A DNA stretch of 21,998 bases, taken from IMG/VR virus record IMGVR_UViG_3300047667_000484, positions 1 through 21,998 of that record; one strand, 5' to 3'. The DNA is from a virus. Below the pieces are notes generated by a model. The model saw only the letters and a list, made by a program, of their open reading frames with translations. It was not told the DNA's origin and did not search any database. Shown piece after piece: positions 1 through 7,243 of the stretch; position 1 is the first letter of the stretch, and each line of letters opens with the position of its first letter. The translations under genes were made by a program, and so were the position numbers.

Positions 1-24
1 AGGTGAACTACAGATACTTACCAT
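1..24 (-). CDS. Left-edge partial CDS, 5' end only
   Basis: Only the first eight codons (MVSICSSP) lie in the window; the gene continues beyond position 1. The start is supported by a nine-base Shine-Dalgarno match, AGGAGGTGA on the minus strand (28-36), three bases before the ATG. It follows the leftward gene ending at 46 and would be the next member of the replication operon. Function cannot be told from this fragment. The ribosome-binding site is part of an inverted repeat described separately. Confidence 0.5.
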
Positions 25-33
25 AGTTCACCT
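1..33 (-). promoter_or_regulatory. Hairpin that could hide the ribosome-binding site of the left-edge gene
   Basis: AGGTGAACTA (1-10) and TAGTTCACCT (24-33) are perfect 10-base inverted arms around a 13-base loop. In the leftward transcript the upstream arm contains part of the Shine-Dalgarno sequence and ends at the A of the start codon. The downstream arm lies in codons 5-8. A folded hairpin would therefore occlude initiation. Pairing is seen directly; regulation is inferred. Confidence 0.45.
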
Positions 34-45
34 CCTATTGTCAAC

Positions 46-252
46 CTACATAGAGGACCAAGTCATTTGCCCTTGTTTTGTGGATACCCCTACTCTCTCA
101 TACTGAGTGTACCCAATAGCTCGTACACCATCGCTAAGGAAGTCCAGCAGTGCATATACATCCTCTACGTTATCCCGTGAGATAGTTACAGTCTGCATGT
201 GTTGCATACCATCATCTTCATCTTCAACGTAAGTGAGTGTCACCTTAGCCAT
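46..252 (-). CDS. Hypothetical acidic small protein (68 aa)
   Basis: No family recognised. The protein begins MAKVTLTYVEDEDDG and looks like a compact alpha/beta fold with an acidic N-terminal patch. The reading frame is open further upstream to 297, but that start would lie inside the preceding gene (261-431) and lacks a ribosome site. The ATG at 252 has AGG about five bases upstream and sits just after the upstream stop, so it is preferred. It belongs to the leftward replication operon between the putative SSB cluster and the left-edge gene. Function unknown. Confidence 0.65.
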   Translation of the reverse strand: MAKVTLTYVEDEDDGMQHMQTVTISRDNVEDVYALLDFLSDGVRAIGYTQYERVGVSTKQGQMTWSSM

Positions 253-260
253 TATACCTA

Positions 261-431
261 TTACCCTTTGCTGTATTTCATACGAAGTTGGTCCCATTTG
301 TGTAGCAGTTGGTCTGCGTCCTCTCCGTCACCATCGTTGAAAAGCCTATTCTTTACAAGAAGCATTACTACATCATCATACAAACCCTCGTACATAGCCT
401 TGTAATCAGTTGCCTCCTTAGTAAAGCTCAT
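261..431 (-). CDS. Hypothetical small protein (56 aa)
   Basis: The protein starts MSFTKEATDYKAMYEG and ends QLRMKYSKG; it is acidic and probably helical, with no family recognised. Its ATG overlaps the stop of the upstream gene as TAATG, implying translational coupling, and the frame is open for 56 codons to TAA at 261-263. It fills what would otherwise be a gap in a tightly packed operon, which supports it being real. Function unknown. Confidence 0.65.
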   Translation of the reverse strand: MSFTKEATDYKAMYEGLYDDVVMLLVKNRLFNDGDGEDADQLLHKWDQLRMKYSKG

Positions 432-949
432 TAGAACCGCACCTCACCACTAGAAATGTACTCCACAAAGTTAGTAACACCAACACTCTCAAGACGTACA
501 ATACGCTTTGCACCATTCTTGTAGATACTCAGCTTAACCTTGCCGCCAGAGCCATTGCCGATGTCCACTGCACTATCCCAATGTACTTGCTCACCAGCCT
601 CTACAGTAGCATTGTAGTCTACTACGTTGGGTTCAGCAAAAGGTTTAGGCTCACCATCCTCATCAGTGAAAGGGCTGTCCCAAGGGCGTTTAGCGGTATA
701 ACGGTACAAACCATCCTCATCTGGACCTTTGAACATATCGTAACCCATTGACTTGTCAGGGATACCATCGGAAATCATCTGATCTTTAACCTCTTCAGTG
801 ATAACCATAGTCACCTTAGTCTGACCACCCTTAGATGCTACAGTACGACCTGCATCAGTATTATCATCACCCTTGTCCATGTTACGCTTGAATACTTGTG
901 CGTACTCCATAAGTGCGTCATATACTTTGTACGTTGTTGATTTAGCCAT
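431..949 (-). CDS. Putative single-stranded DNA-binding protein, gp2.5-like
   Basis: 172 aa from the ATG at 949, which has GGAGAAG upstream; a longer open frame to 1018 has no ribosome site. The C-terminal third (about residues 126-160: AVDIGNGSGGKVKLSIY followed by RIVRLESVGV) resembles the OB-fold core of phage T7 gp2.5-type ssDNA-binding proteins, where a V/IGNGS turn precedes a beta strand and a 'RLxxVxV' strand. The N-terminal part has a long acidic linker (residues 75-105). Sitting directly downstream of the DNA polymerase in the replication operon fits a role coating ssDNA at the fork. The call rests on motif resemblance and context; a profile search could overturn it. Confidence 0.5.
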   Translation of the reverse strand: MAKSTTYKVYDALMEYAQVFKRNMDKGDDNTDAGRTVASKGGQTKVTMVITEEVKDQMISDGIPDKSMGYDMFKGPDEDGLYRYTAKRPWDSPFTDEDGEPKPFAEPNVVDYNATVEAGEQVHWDSAVDIGNGSGGKVKLSIYKNGAKRIVRLESVGVTNFVEYISSGEVRF

Positions 950-969
950 TAGTTCTTCTCCTAAGTTGA

Positions 970-1116
970 TTATTGATTTTCTGCCATAATATCTTGTGCG
1001 TTTTCGTATCCATCCCAATTATCTACACCAGCAGCTTCTAGTGCCAGTAGAAAATCTGAGTCCTCAACTAAGGAGTCATACTCTTTTTTAGGTATTGTGA
1101 CCATATTATCTTCCAT
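970..1116 (-). CDS. Small conserved phage protein, 'MVTIPKKEYDSL' type (48 aa)
   Basis: The protein starts MEDNMVTIPKKEYDSLVED and contains LEAAGVDNWDGYENAQ. Short proteins of this pattern (a start like 'ITIPKxEYDxL' and a 'LEAAGVDNWxGY' motif) occur in many tailed phages; their function is not known to me. The ATG at 1116 has GGAGAAG seven bases upstream, the same 16-base initiation cassette as the next gene at 949. The longer frame to 1179 overlaps the polymerase gene and is rejected. It lies between the polymerase and SSB-like genes and is probably co-transcribed with them. Confidence 0.7.
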   Translation of the reverse strand: MEDNMVTIPKKEYDSLVEDSDFLLALEAAGVDNWDGYENAQDIMAENQ

Positions 1117-1135
1117 TAGTTCTTCTCCAATTTGT

Positions 1136-2614
1136 TTAATGCACACTTGCATATGTTTTACCAAAAGCACTTTCAGCACTAATAGGTACGTTTAAGTTAA
1201 TCATCTCGTTTAGCTCATCAATACTCTTGTCAATAAGCTCACCGCACTCTTGTTGTCTACCCTCTTGAACTACTACAAGAAACTCATCATGATATTGCAT
1301 TGCAACTGTCAGGCCCTTCTGCTTAGATAGGGCTAACCACTTGTCAAATACATACACACCAGTACCTTGGTTAAGAGTACTAAAGATGTCCTTTTCGTAT
1401 CGTAGAGAGTACCAGAAACCACTTACAGGGTTATACAACCACATATCACCCTTGATCTTCTTAACCACTTGCTCATCAACTACTAGTCTTACAGCATGGT
1501 TACGTTCCCAGTATGCCTCAATTAGTGCTGAAGCTTCTGACCTAGACTTGCCCAAATCCCTAGCTAATGCAGCAGCACCAATTCCATAGATGCACGAGTA
1601 GTTAGCAGCTTTATAAGGTCCTCGCACATCTTTAACCCAAGGTGCATCGCCTTTGTTGTAGTTGTCGATATCTTCTTGAGTAACTGCACCTGCGAACTGA
1701 GCTAAGTCCAAATGCTCATCAAAGCCCTCTTTGCTCATCTCCTCAACGTATTCAGGATCATGACTAAACATATAGTGTCGCTTAGTTGTACTTTCAAGTG
1801 AGCTAAGGTCAGTACCACAAAAGACTTCTCCATCTGTTGCAATAAGGCAACCCCTAATCTCTTCTCCCCAAGCTACACCAACCTTAGGCATATTAGCGAT
1901 AGGCTTCTTGTGCTTGAACCTAAGAGTATTAGTCAGGCCACCTACCTCAGACTTTACATATGCTTGTTGTGGTACATCAAAGGTATCACCTATCTTAACA
2001 TAAGAGTTATCAATAAAGGCTTGGAACACCCCCATCCTATGTTGAATGATAGTTAGTCCCTCAAGTACAGCTACGTTAGGCTCCTTCTTAATCAGTCGAG
2101 TTACGCTACTGCATAGTTCACCCTTCTTTCTCACTTGTGGTATCTTACGTTCGTTACCCTCCTTGTCCTTCTTGTAGTCAAATGTTGTAGGCTTCCAACC
2201 TAAGCTATCCAACCAAGACTTAACTTGTGGTGGACTATTAGGGTTAGCATCCTTGTAACCTGTGATGACCTCAAGTACTCCATTGAAGTTCATGGGTAAC
2301 TTATTAGCCTTCAGTAGAGCAAACCAATCAGTGCCAGCTACAGAGAGTGTACCATCCTTCTTGTGAGTAACCTTAGGCTTAGTCTTCTTAGTCAAAACCT
2401 CCACTTTAGGCATCACCTTCTGTAGCTCTAGTACCTTAGGCCCTTGTAGTGCTAAAAGCTCATCACGATGACGTACAGCCTTGTTAAAGTCTAGTGGGAT
2501 ACCAACAGCTTCTTGTTCAGCTACACAAGTAACCTTGAAGTTTAGATAGTTAATCAGTCGCCACTGTTCGTCTGTTAACTGTTGGCCAATACTCTGGGAT
2601 TTCATGTTCAGCAT
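1136..2614 (-). CDS. Family A DNA polymerase, polymerase domain only
   Basis: 492 aa. It carries the polymerase motifs of family A (T7 gp5/Pol I type). An equivalent of the 'TGRLxxxxPNLQxIP' block is at about 225-245 (GGLTNTLRF...ANMPKV). Motif A is at 267-275 (GTDLSSLES, catalytic Asp269). Motif B is at 331-343 (R-x3-K-x3-NY-x2-IYG). Motif C is at 440-445 (QYHDEF, with Asp443-Glu444). There is no 3'-5' exonuclease domain in this chain; it is encoded separately at 3088-3561, with three small genes between. It should copy the phage genome with the gp4-like helicase. The start is either 2614 or 2605; the latter has AGGA about ten bases upstream and may be the better choice. It overlaps the upstream small gene. 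Confidence 0.93.
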   Translation of the reverse strand: MLNMKSQSIGQQLTDEQWRLINYLNFKVTCVAEQEAVGIPLDFNKAVRHRDELLALQGPKVLELQKVMPKVEVLTKKTKPKVTHKKDGTLSVAGTDWFALLKANKLPMNFNGVLEVITGYKDANPNSPPQVKSWLDSLGWKPTTFDYKKDKEGNERKIPQVRKKGELCSSVTRLIKKEPNVAVLEGLTIIQHRMGVFQAFIDNSYVKIGDTFDVPQQAYVKSEVGGLTNTLRFKHKKPIANMPKVGVAWGEEIRGCLIATDGEVFCGTDLSSLESTTKRHYMFSHDPEYVEEMSKEGFDEHLDLAQFAGAVTQEDIDNYNKGDAPWVKDVRGPYKAANYSCIYGIGAAALARDLGKSRSEASALIEAYWERNHAVRLVVDEQVVKKIKGDMWLYNPVSGFWYSLRYEKDIFSTLNQGTGVYVFDKWLALSKQKGLTVAMQYHDEFLVVVQEGRQQECGELIDKSIDELNEMINLNVPISAESAFGKTYASVH

Positions 2615-2747
2615 ATCCTAACCCATTCCAGAAGAGAACAATAGCAGCATCATTAGCTTTGTTCAAGTCTAGCATTTCATCAATACTCTCTAGTAGTTCA
2701 AGATACTTAGCTCGTACTTGTGCATCTGTTAAGTAGCTAACGTTCAT
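2550..2747 (-). CDS. Hypothetical protein (65 aa)
   Basis: The protein begins MNVSYLTDAQVRAKYLELL and is predicted to be mainly helical. No family recognised. The ATG overlaps the TGA of the upstream gene (ATGA type) and has AGGTGAG upstream, a good ribosome site. Its 3' end overlaps the start of the DNA polymerase gene by about 65 bases in another frame, an unusually long overlap for this operon. It is one of three small genes lying between the two halves of the split polymerase. Confidence 0.65.
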   Translation of the reverse strand: MNVSYLTDAQVRAKYLELLESIDEMLDLNKANDAAIVLFWNGLGYAEHEIPEYWPTVNRRTVATD

Positions 2748-2893
2748 TGTGACTCACCTAGAATTTTAAGGGTTTGTGACACACCAGAGTTATAACCAGA
2801 GTAAAAAGCTCCCTTAAGTTGCTCATACATATCATCTAACTCAGGGTATAACTCTGGGTAAGTACTCTTGTACCACTCTTCAAAGTTATTCAT
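2744..2893 (-). CDS. Hypothetical small acidic protein (49 aa)
   Basis: The protein begins MNNFEEWYKSTYPEL and ends TLKILGESQ. No family recognised. The ATG at 2893 is preceded by CAGGAGCTATA, a strong ribosome site also used at 3098, and overlaps the end of the upstream gene. The stop overlaps the next start (ATGA). The coupling at both ends supports it as a real gene. It lies between the polymerase and exonuclease genes. Confidence 0.65.
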   Translation of the reverse strand: MNNFEEWYKSTYPELYPELDDMYEQLKGAFYSGYNSGVSQTLKILGESQ

Positions 2894-3098
2894 TGTATAG
2901 CTCCTGTACTTCTTCTACCAGATCATAATCAGTGTCTTCTTCACTACAAAATAAATAACCTTTACCTGATTCCAACCACACCCCATAGAACTTACTACTA
3001 ACCAGTGCATCTACTACCCATATGTCTTGTGACCACACCATAGGACCAACTTCTTCACCATTACGCATCTTGTACTTCTTACCAGCTTCAATCTTCAT
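2886..3098 (-). CDS. Hypothetical protein (70 aa), probable small beta-barrel
   Basis: The protein begins MKIEAGKKYKMRNGEEVGPM and alternates short strands (WVVDALV, GVWLESGKGYLF), suggesting an SH3-like or similar small barrel of the kind often seen in phage 'KYxxRNGxxxGPM' proteins. The last residues are acidic (VEEVQELYNE). The ATG at 3098 has the CAGGAGCTATA ribosome site and lies within the end of the exonuclease gene. Function unknown; the position suggests co-expression with the replication proteins. Confidence 0.7.
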   Translation of the reverse strand: MKIEAGKKYKMRNGEEVGPMVWSQDIWVVDALVSSKFYGVWLESGKGYLFCSEEDTDYDLVEEVQELYNE

Positions 3099-3561
3099 TA
3101 TATAGCTCCTGTAATTTACGCTTCAGTTGTTTCCACAAGTGGTAGTTAATCAGAGTATCTTCCTCACAACGGTGCATGTACACCTCAATAGGTTGCTCCG
3201 ACCAGTCTGTAACTTTAGGCTTAGGTACTCCAAAGTCTTCACCATAAGAATCTAACCCATGCACACTTCTACCATGATTAAGGTACCATGACAAGGGTAA
3301 AGTATCAATAATCTTGCATTTAGTAGTTACCCCAAGTACCTTATTAATGGCTGGCAGGTCATACCCAATTATGTTGTGACCAATTAATACTGCATCATCA
3401 CATAGCCCACCTAAAATAAAGTAACTGATATCACCAGATGTTGTTAGTGTAGTAACCTCATCAGGTGTATCTACATAACGATAAGACAGGCAATGTATCT
3501 TAGTGATGTTGTCCAAGAGGTTGTCAGCCTCCATATCGAAGATTACTTCACGCTCTACCAT
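3088..3561 (-). CDS. 3'-5' exonuclease subunit of the split family A DNA polymerase
   Basis: 157 aa with the DnaQ-like/Pol I proofreading motifs. ExoI is FDMEAD (Asp9, Glu11), ExoII is GHNIIGYDLP (Asn63, Asp68), and ExoIII lies around Asp135 (RCEEDTLIN). The segment IIDTLPLSWYLN...LDSYGEDFG (85-110) matches the usual 'DTL-x-LS...LxxWGxxLG' region between ExoII and ExoIII. It is the size of an isolated domain and ends where a T7-type polymerase would continue, so it is probably the proofreading partner of the polymerase at 1136-2614. The usual ExoIII tyrosine (Y-x3-D) is replaced by Arg131. The start overlaps the preceding gene by seven bases and has GGTGG upstream. Confidence 0.88.
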   Translation of the reverse strand: MVEREVIFDMEADNLLDNITKIHCLSYRYVDTPDEVTTLTTSGDISYFILGGLCDDAVLIGHNIIGYDLPAINKVLGVTTKCKIIDTLPLSWYLNHGRSVHGLDSYGEDFGVPKPKVTDWSEQPIEVYMHRCEEDTLINYHLWKQLKRKLQELYNED

Positions 3562-3737
3562 GAACCACCATTAGCTAAGTACTCCCTACCCTTTTCTGTA
3601 GTATACATGCAATTACGACCCTTTACAAACTCATTATCCTGTAGAAACTTAATAGCCTTATGCAACTGAGGTTCATCACACAGACCTTGTGTATCACCAC
3701 TGAGTTGCTTTAGTACTAGTAGCTGATAATCATTCAT
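3555..3737 (-). CDS. Small winged-helix-like protein (60 aa)
   Basis: The sequence MNDYQLLVLKQLSGDTQGL followed by LHKAIKFLQDNEFVKG and YTTEKGREYL has the look of a short winged-helix domain: a recognition-helix region followed by 'LxxxxFVK...YxxTEKGREYL', as in MarR/PadR-type or phage Arc-unrelated wHTH proteins. It could bind DNA or be a small regulator. The assignment is by pattern only. The ATG at 3737 uses AAAGGACACAACAA, the same ribosome cassette as at 4062, and overlaps the upstream stop (TGA) by a few bases. Confidence 0.6.
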   Translation of the reverse strand: MNDYQLLVLKQLSGDTQGLCDEPQLHKAIKFLQDNEFVKGRNCMYTTEKGREYLANGGSW

Positions 3738-4062
3738 TTGTTGTGTCCTTTAGGGTTGCTCTTGCAATATGCTGCATCATACCAGCCCTACGCTGACTCC
3801 ATGCTTCATCTGTTAAATCTAGGGTTGCTGGCATGTCAAACCCCATGTGTCCAATCTCTTCTAGTGCTCCCTCAAGCTCTACAATCCGTGGGACTGACAA
3901 AAACATCGCCAAGCTATCAATTGCATCAATATATGCTTGTGCAATGTCAGTACGGGTGTATTCGGTCTGTACTGGGGCTATCCTTAAGCTAAGGGGCGTG
4001 TGGTTCCACGATCCAGTTGTCTTGTTTCCTGTGGCCCATATCTTTTCTGGTGCATCATTCAT
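3730..4062 (-). CDS. Hypothetical phage protein (110 aa)
   Basis: The protein begins MNDAPEKIWATGN, contains TEYTRTDIAQAYIDAI (about 34-49) and an 'RIVELEGALEEI' helix (about 59-70), and ends LKDTTNE. This layout (a 'PExIWA' start, a 'TEYxRxD' segment, then a helix 'RIxELE') is typical of small proteins in phages of alphaproteobacteria; I know of no assigned function. The start has AGGACACAACAA upstream. It is coupled to its neighbours on both sides. Confidence 0.7.
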   Translation of the reverse strand: MNDAPEKIWATGNKTTGSWNHTPLSLRIAPVQTEYTRTDIAQAYIDAIDSLAMFLSVPRIVELEGALEEIGHMGFDMPATLDLTDEAWSQRRAGMMQHIARATLKDTTNE

Positions 4063-4300
4063 TTGTTGTGTCCTCTAGGGCTGCGTGGATGTCCTGCAAT
4101 ACGTGCCATGACCCATCTGTATTGTATTTTTCTTCGACACCTTCAGTCTTTAGCCACCCAAGTTCTATATCATTTGCGGCCCTATTAAGTAGGACCTCAA
4201 GCTCATCAATCCGTGCTTGGGCTGTTGCAAGCCTATATTCTGCGCCAAAACATCTTGCAGCCCATTCCTCTTTCGTCGCGCAATCAATCCCGTAACTCAT
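4055..4300 (-). CDS. Hypothetical coiled-coil protein (81 aa)
   Basis: The protein begins MSYGIDCATKEEWAARCFG, has a heptad-like helix ATAQARIDELEVLLNRAA (about 25-42), and ends ALEDTTNE, nearly the same tail as the next gene because the stop region is shared with the repeated ribosome cassette. No family recognised. The ATG overlaps the upstream stop (ATGA). It is probably a small accessory protein of the early operon. Confidence 0.65.
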   Translation of the reverse strand: MSYGIDCATKEEWAARCFGAEYRLATAQARIDELEVLLNRAANDIELGWLKTEGVEEKYNTDGSWHVLQDIHAALEDTTNE

Positions 4301-4731
4301 TTGATATCTTCCATAAGTTCGCCATTAACCACTGTAAACGTAACAACAGTAACATCACCAATAGTTCTAGTGTAGGATCGTCCACCAGAAATACCAACAG
4401 GGTTACTATCATGTGTATGACGACTATAGTGGTGATGCCCTTGATTGTCAACTACAGTATCAAACGTAAGGTCTTGTACTGAGTCTGCATCTGATATCAT
4501 AATCTGACCGGAGAACAAAGAGTTTAGACCAAAGTACTTGTTACCAAACTCAGGGTGTGGTGTATCTCTATAGTAGATATCTACAGGATACTTACCTAGC
4601 ATCTGTGTAGTACACACGTATTTCACTGGGATACCATCTTGGTCCGAGTAGTGCTTTTCCACTGTTGTAGTGTTAAACAAAGGCTGATGTACAATAATCT
4701 TACCTTCAGGTGTTGTTTGAATAGTGTTCAT
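4297..4731 (-). CDS. Hypothetical protein with a His-rich segment (144 aa)
   Basis: No family recognised. The chain is rich in beta-prone segments (KIIVHQPLF, VKYVCTTQML, VDIYYRD, DVTVVTFTVV), and a histidine cluster HHHYSRHTH lies at about 99-107. The cluster might bind metal, but nothing in the sequence proves this. The ATG at 4731 has GGGAG upstream and overlaps the preceding stop (TAATG). It sits in the leftward operon between paralogous genes and small helical proteins. Confidence 0.7.
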   Translation of the reverse strand: MNTIQTTPEGKIIVHQPLFNTTTVEKHYSDQDGIPVKYVCTTQMLGKYPVDIYYRDTPHPEFGNKYFGLNSLFSGQIMISDADSVQDLTFDTVVDNQGHHHYSRHTHDSNPVGISGGRSYTRTIGDVTVVTFTVVNGELMEDIK

Positions 4732-4967
4732 TAGTTAGTATCTCCCTTAAATGCTGCCATGATATCGTCTGCAATATACACTACGTCAATACCGTTGTTC
4801 TGACGATTCACCCAAAGAATATCTTCAATCTTTTCGCGCATATCTGTGTTAAACAGGGCTGCTAGGATAGAGTCGGCTGCATCATCAGCGTATAAAATCT
4901 CCCCATTTATGTCTGAGCCGACGTTACCCTCAATAATGTCAATAATCTCGTCACGCATGTTAGTCAT
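4731..4967 (-). CDS. Hypothetical protein, paralogue A of the 'MTNMRD' pair (78 aa)
   Basis: It starts MTNMRDEIIDIIEGNVG at the ATG at 4967, which has AGGAGCTACC upstream; an upstream extension to 5027 lies inside the previous gene. Two similar halves are visible: MRDEIIDII...DDAADSILAAL (about 4-38) and MREKIEDIL...IADDIMAAF (about 43-74). The first half is clearly paralogous to the gene immediately upstream. No function known; short helical 'DAADxILxAL' proteins are frequent in phages. Confidence 0.7.
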   Translation of the reverse strand: MTNMRDEIIDIIEGNVGSDINGEILYADDAADSILAALFNTDMREKIEDILWVNRQNNGIDVVYIADDIMAAFKGDTN

Positions 4968-5287
4968 TAGGTAGCTCCTAGGGTAAATGCTGCCATGATA
5001 GCGGCGCGGTGGTGTGTGTTGGCCCAATCAACGGCACGCCCAAACCCACGAATATCTTTGCAGATCACGCGGCCATGCAATCGAACGCGGAATAGGTCGC
5101 CGTGGGTATGTGCAACCTGATAGCCGAACTTGTGGCCCCAATAGTTATTGCGGCGCTCAGGCATATCCAGCGGCGCAATCATGTCAGGTAGGGCTTCTAG
5201 GATAGCGTCGGCTGCATCCTCCCACCCGTTCATATTCTCAGGCATGTTTTCAAGTATATCTGCAATCTGGTCACGCATGTTAGTCAT
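4967..5287 (-). CDS. Hypothetical protein, paralogue B of the 'MTNMRD' pair (106 aa)
   Basis: The first 35 residues (MTNMRDQIADILENMPENM then GWEDAADAILEALPDM) match the start of the downstream gene, and DNA around the two starts is identical for about 20 bases. Residues 45-100 are a different domain, rich in Arg, His and aromatic residues (WGHKFGYQVAHTHGDLFRVRLHGRVICKDI), ending in an AAIMAAF helix like its paralogue. The DNA for this middle domain is visibly richer in G+C than its surroundings, suggesting insertion or transfer. GGAG precedes the start. Function unknown. Confidence 0.7.
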   Translation of the reverse strand: MTNMRDQIADILENMPENMNGWEDAADAILEALPDMIAPLDMPERRNNYWGHKFGYQVAHTHGDLFRVRLHGRVICKDIRGFGRAVDWANTHHRAAIMAAFTLGAT

Positions 5288-5308
5288 TAGCTTATTCTCC
5301 AGTCATAA

Positions 5309-6940
5309 TCAAAAGTTAATACCATCATTTACAAGCTTAGGTGACTTAACTGTAACTTTCTTACTACGGTCAATCACTGGTGATAAGTCTTGCGTTGGTG
5401 TCAGTGTATACGTATCGAAACCGAATGTCAACTCCCCTGCAAAACCTGATCCACCCCCCGTTCGATTCTTTCTGCCTACAAAGACCTTAGTAGTGTTAGC
5501 TTCATCTTGGTCTTCTGCATTTGGGTCTCTCTCTAGTACTATCTCATATGCTGCACTCTGTGTCAAGCTCTTACAGTACTTAGCGTCACCATCTTCATTA
5601 GCATGAGCAATGATAACAATACCTACGTTAATCTCAGCACATAGACGCTTCATGGTATTAGCTAGGTCGGTTAGCTTGTTCTCTTTCTCTGATGTTGTAC
5701 CAGTAACGAAGTCCTGAATAGGCTCAAGAAAGATGTAGTCACAACCCATAGCACTAACCAAAAACCTAATCTGCTCAATAATATCTTCAGGGCCTTGATC
5801 TACTCGAATAACAAACTGGTTCAGCCGCTCTGACTTACCAAGGATAGACAACTCATCACGAACCTCTTGGTCACGACCCTTAGCATCAATCAAATCCTTA
5901 CGCGTCAGGTTATCGTTTAGCTCATAAGATACTAGACCCAACAGTGAACGTAGCTCAGTCTCCTCCCCATGACAAAAAGCAAAGGTATGACCTGCATCAT
6001 AACACTTCTTCTCTAGGTAACGTACAAATTCGGTTTTTCCAATGCCTGTTGGAGCTAAGATAATAGTCAATGCACTCTTGTGGATACCCAACATCTTATG
6101 GTCTAGCCCGTCAATACCAGTCTTGAAGTACTCATAGTCAGGTGTCTCATCGTAGACCTTCAGGAAGTCTTCAGCAGTCGTGTTAATAGTCTCAGGCTTA
6201 ATCTTCTGTGCAGCCCACCACGACTTCTTATATCCAGCGTAATCATCAGCTACAAGGAAGTCATTAGCGTCCTTATACTTACCATGATCTACACGATAGA
6301 CCTTACCAGCGAAGATACGAAAGAACTGTTCAGCAAGCTTATCACCAGCAGGGTCATTATCTACGCTAAGGTAGACCTTCTCGAACTTAGCTAGGTATGT
6401 ACGTGCGTTCTCCCAGAAGTCTTTAGAGGGACTAGCACTAGGCACTGATACAGTAGGGTAGTCACCCATCATTTGAATGACTGACAATCGGTCCTCTTCA
6501 CCCTCAGTGACAGTCAAGATAAGACCACCTGCATAGTCATCCTGACCGTAGAACTTATCCATACTACCTGACGTTAGGATGTGTCCTTTGTCCTTCTTAG
6601 GGATAGATTGGTTCTTATGCTTAGTAGCCTCTGGATAAGTAAAGTGTACAGTCTCAGCACCATTGTTATCAGTGAAGTAAGCCCCGTACTTCTCCATGAT
6701 AGTCTTTTGAATGCCACGGTGTTCTTTGTAGTAAGGTTCCAATGATAGTCCTTCCTCTCTTGCTTGTGTGTTGTTGAATGTGAATGGTTCTATCGTAACT
6801 CCATCGAAGCACTTACCAGTGCCTTTACTGTTGCCCCCACATGAGTGACACCAGAACATACCAGTGTCATTGTTATAGCAGAAGGCATCTGATGAGTTAC
6901 AATCAGGTAGAGGGCATGGCTTGTGGGTAATCTCAGTCAT
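5309..6940 (-). CDS. Primase-helicase, T7 gp4-like
   Basis: 543 aa with the domain order of T7 gp4. An N-terminal zinc-binding domain uses Cys9, Cys14, Cys31 and Cys34 (CPLPDC...WCHSC). A TOPRIM primase follows (TVTEGEEDRLS at 143-153; SVDNDPAG at 192-199 with Asp194 and Asp196). A RecA-like DnaB-family helicase then has Walker A APTGIGKT (296-303), a Walker B region CDYIFLEPIQDF (400-411), HANEDG (446-451), and KNRTGGGSGFAG followed by FGFDTYTL near the end. It should unwind DNA and lay primers for the split polymerase encoded downstream. The length is close to gp4. The start overlaps the upstream stop (ATGA). All key motifs look intact. Confidence 0.93.
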   Translation of the reverse strand: MTEITHKPCPLPDCNSSDAFCYNNDTGMFWCHSCGGNSKGTGKCFDGVTIEPFTFNNTQAREEGLSLEPYYKEHRGIQKTIMEKYGAYFTDNNGAETVHFTYPEATKHKNQSIPKKDKGHILTSGSMDKFYGQDDYAGGLILTVTEGEEDRLSVIQMMGDYPTVSVPSASPSKDFWENARTYLAKFEKVYLSVDNDPAGDKLAEQFFRIFAGKVYRVDHGKYKDANDFLVADDYAGYKKSWWAAQKIKPETINTTAEDFLKVYDETPDYEYFKTGIDGLDHKMLGIHKSALTIILAPTGIGKTEFVRYLEKKCYDAGHTFAFCHGEETELRSLLGLVSYELNDNLTRKDLIDAKGRDQEVRDELSILGKSERLNQFVIRVDQGPEDIIEQIRFLVSAMGCDYIFLEPIQDFVTGTTSEKENKLTDLANTMKRLCAEINVGIVIIAHANEDGDAKYCKSLTQSAAYEIVLERDPNAEDQDEANTTKVFVGRKNRTGGGSGFAGELTFGFDTYTLTPTQDLSPVIDRSKKVTVKSPKLVNDGINF

Positions 6941-7134
6941 AGGCCAACCCCCAACAAATCCCGTAAATCATCAAGTGCATCTTCAATCCATTCCTGATAA
7001 GTACCTACAAATGGGTCACTCCCCATGTACTGTACCTCATCCCACTGCTGCGTATTGTGATAGTCCTTTGATGCAGTCTTAAGCCTATGCTCTATAGTAT
7101 CAATAGCACTTGATATCTTAACCTTGTCCATCAT
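6937..7134 (-). CDS. Hypothetical protein preceding the primase-helicase (65 aa)
   Basis: The protein begins MMDKVKISSAIDTIEHRLKT and ends DALDDLRDLLGVGL, with two amphipathic helices around a short YMGSDPFVGTY segment. No family recognised. AAGGACAAGACAA precedes the ATG. It is the first gene after the promoter at 7170-7198 and is coupled to the primase-helicase by a four-base overlap, so it may be a small partner or simply a leader gene. Confidence 0.7.
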   Translation of the reverse strand: MMDKVKISSAIDTIEHRLKTASKDYHNTQQWDEVQYMGSDPFVGTYQEWIEDALDDLRDLLGVGL

Positions 7135-7169
7135 TTGTCTTGTCCTTTGTTACTTCTGATCCAAGTCTT

Positions 7170-7198
7170 AATATACTACAACTACATAGACTATACAA
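7170..7198 (-). promoter_or_regulatory. Leftward sigma70-like promoter for the primase-helicase operon
   Basis: Read on the minus strand: TTGTAT (7193-7198), 17-base spacer, TATATT (7170-7175). It lies 36 bases upstream of the start at 7134 and points at the replication genes. It has the same spacing and -10 box as the leftward promoter at 9197-9225. Confidence 0.55.
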
Positions 7199-7243
7199 GT
7201 GTGTTAAATATGTTGCACTATAACTTTCTTTGTACCCTACCCC

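Noticed and set aside
970-1179. Longer start of the 48-residue gene (69 aa)
   Set aside because: It would overlap the polymerase gene without a ribosome site; the internal ATG at 1116 has a strong one.
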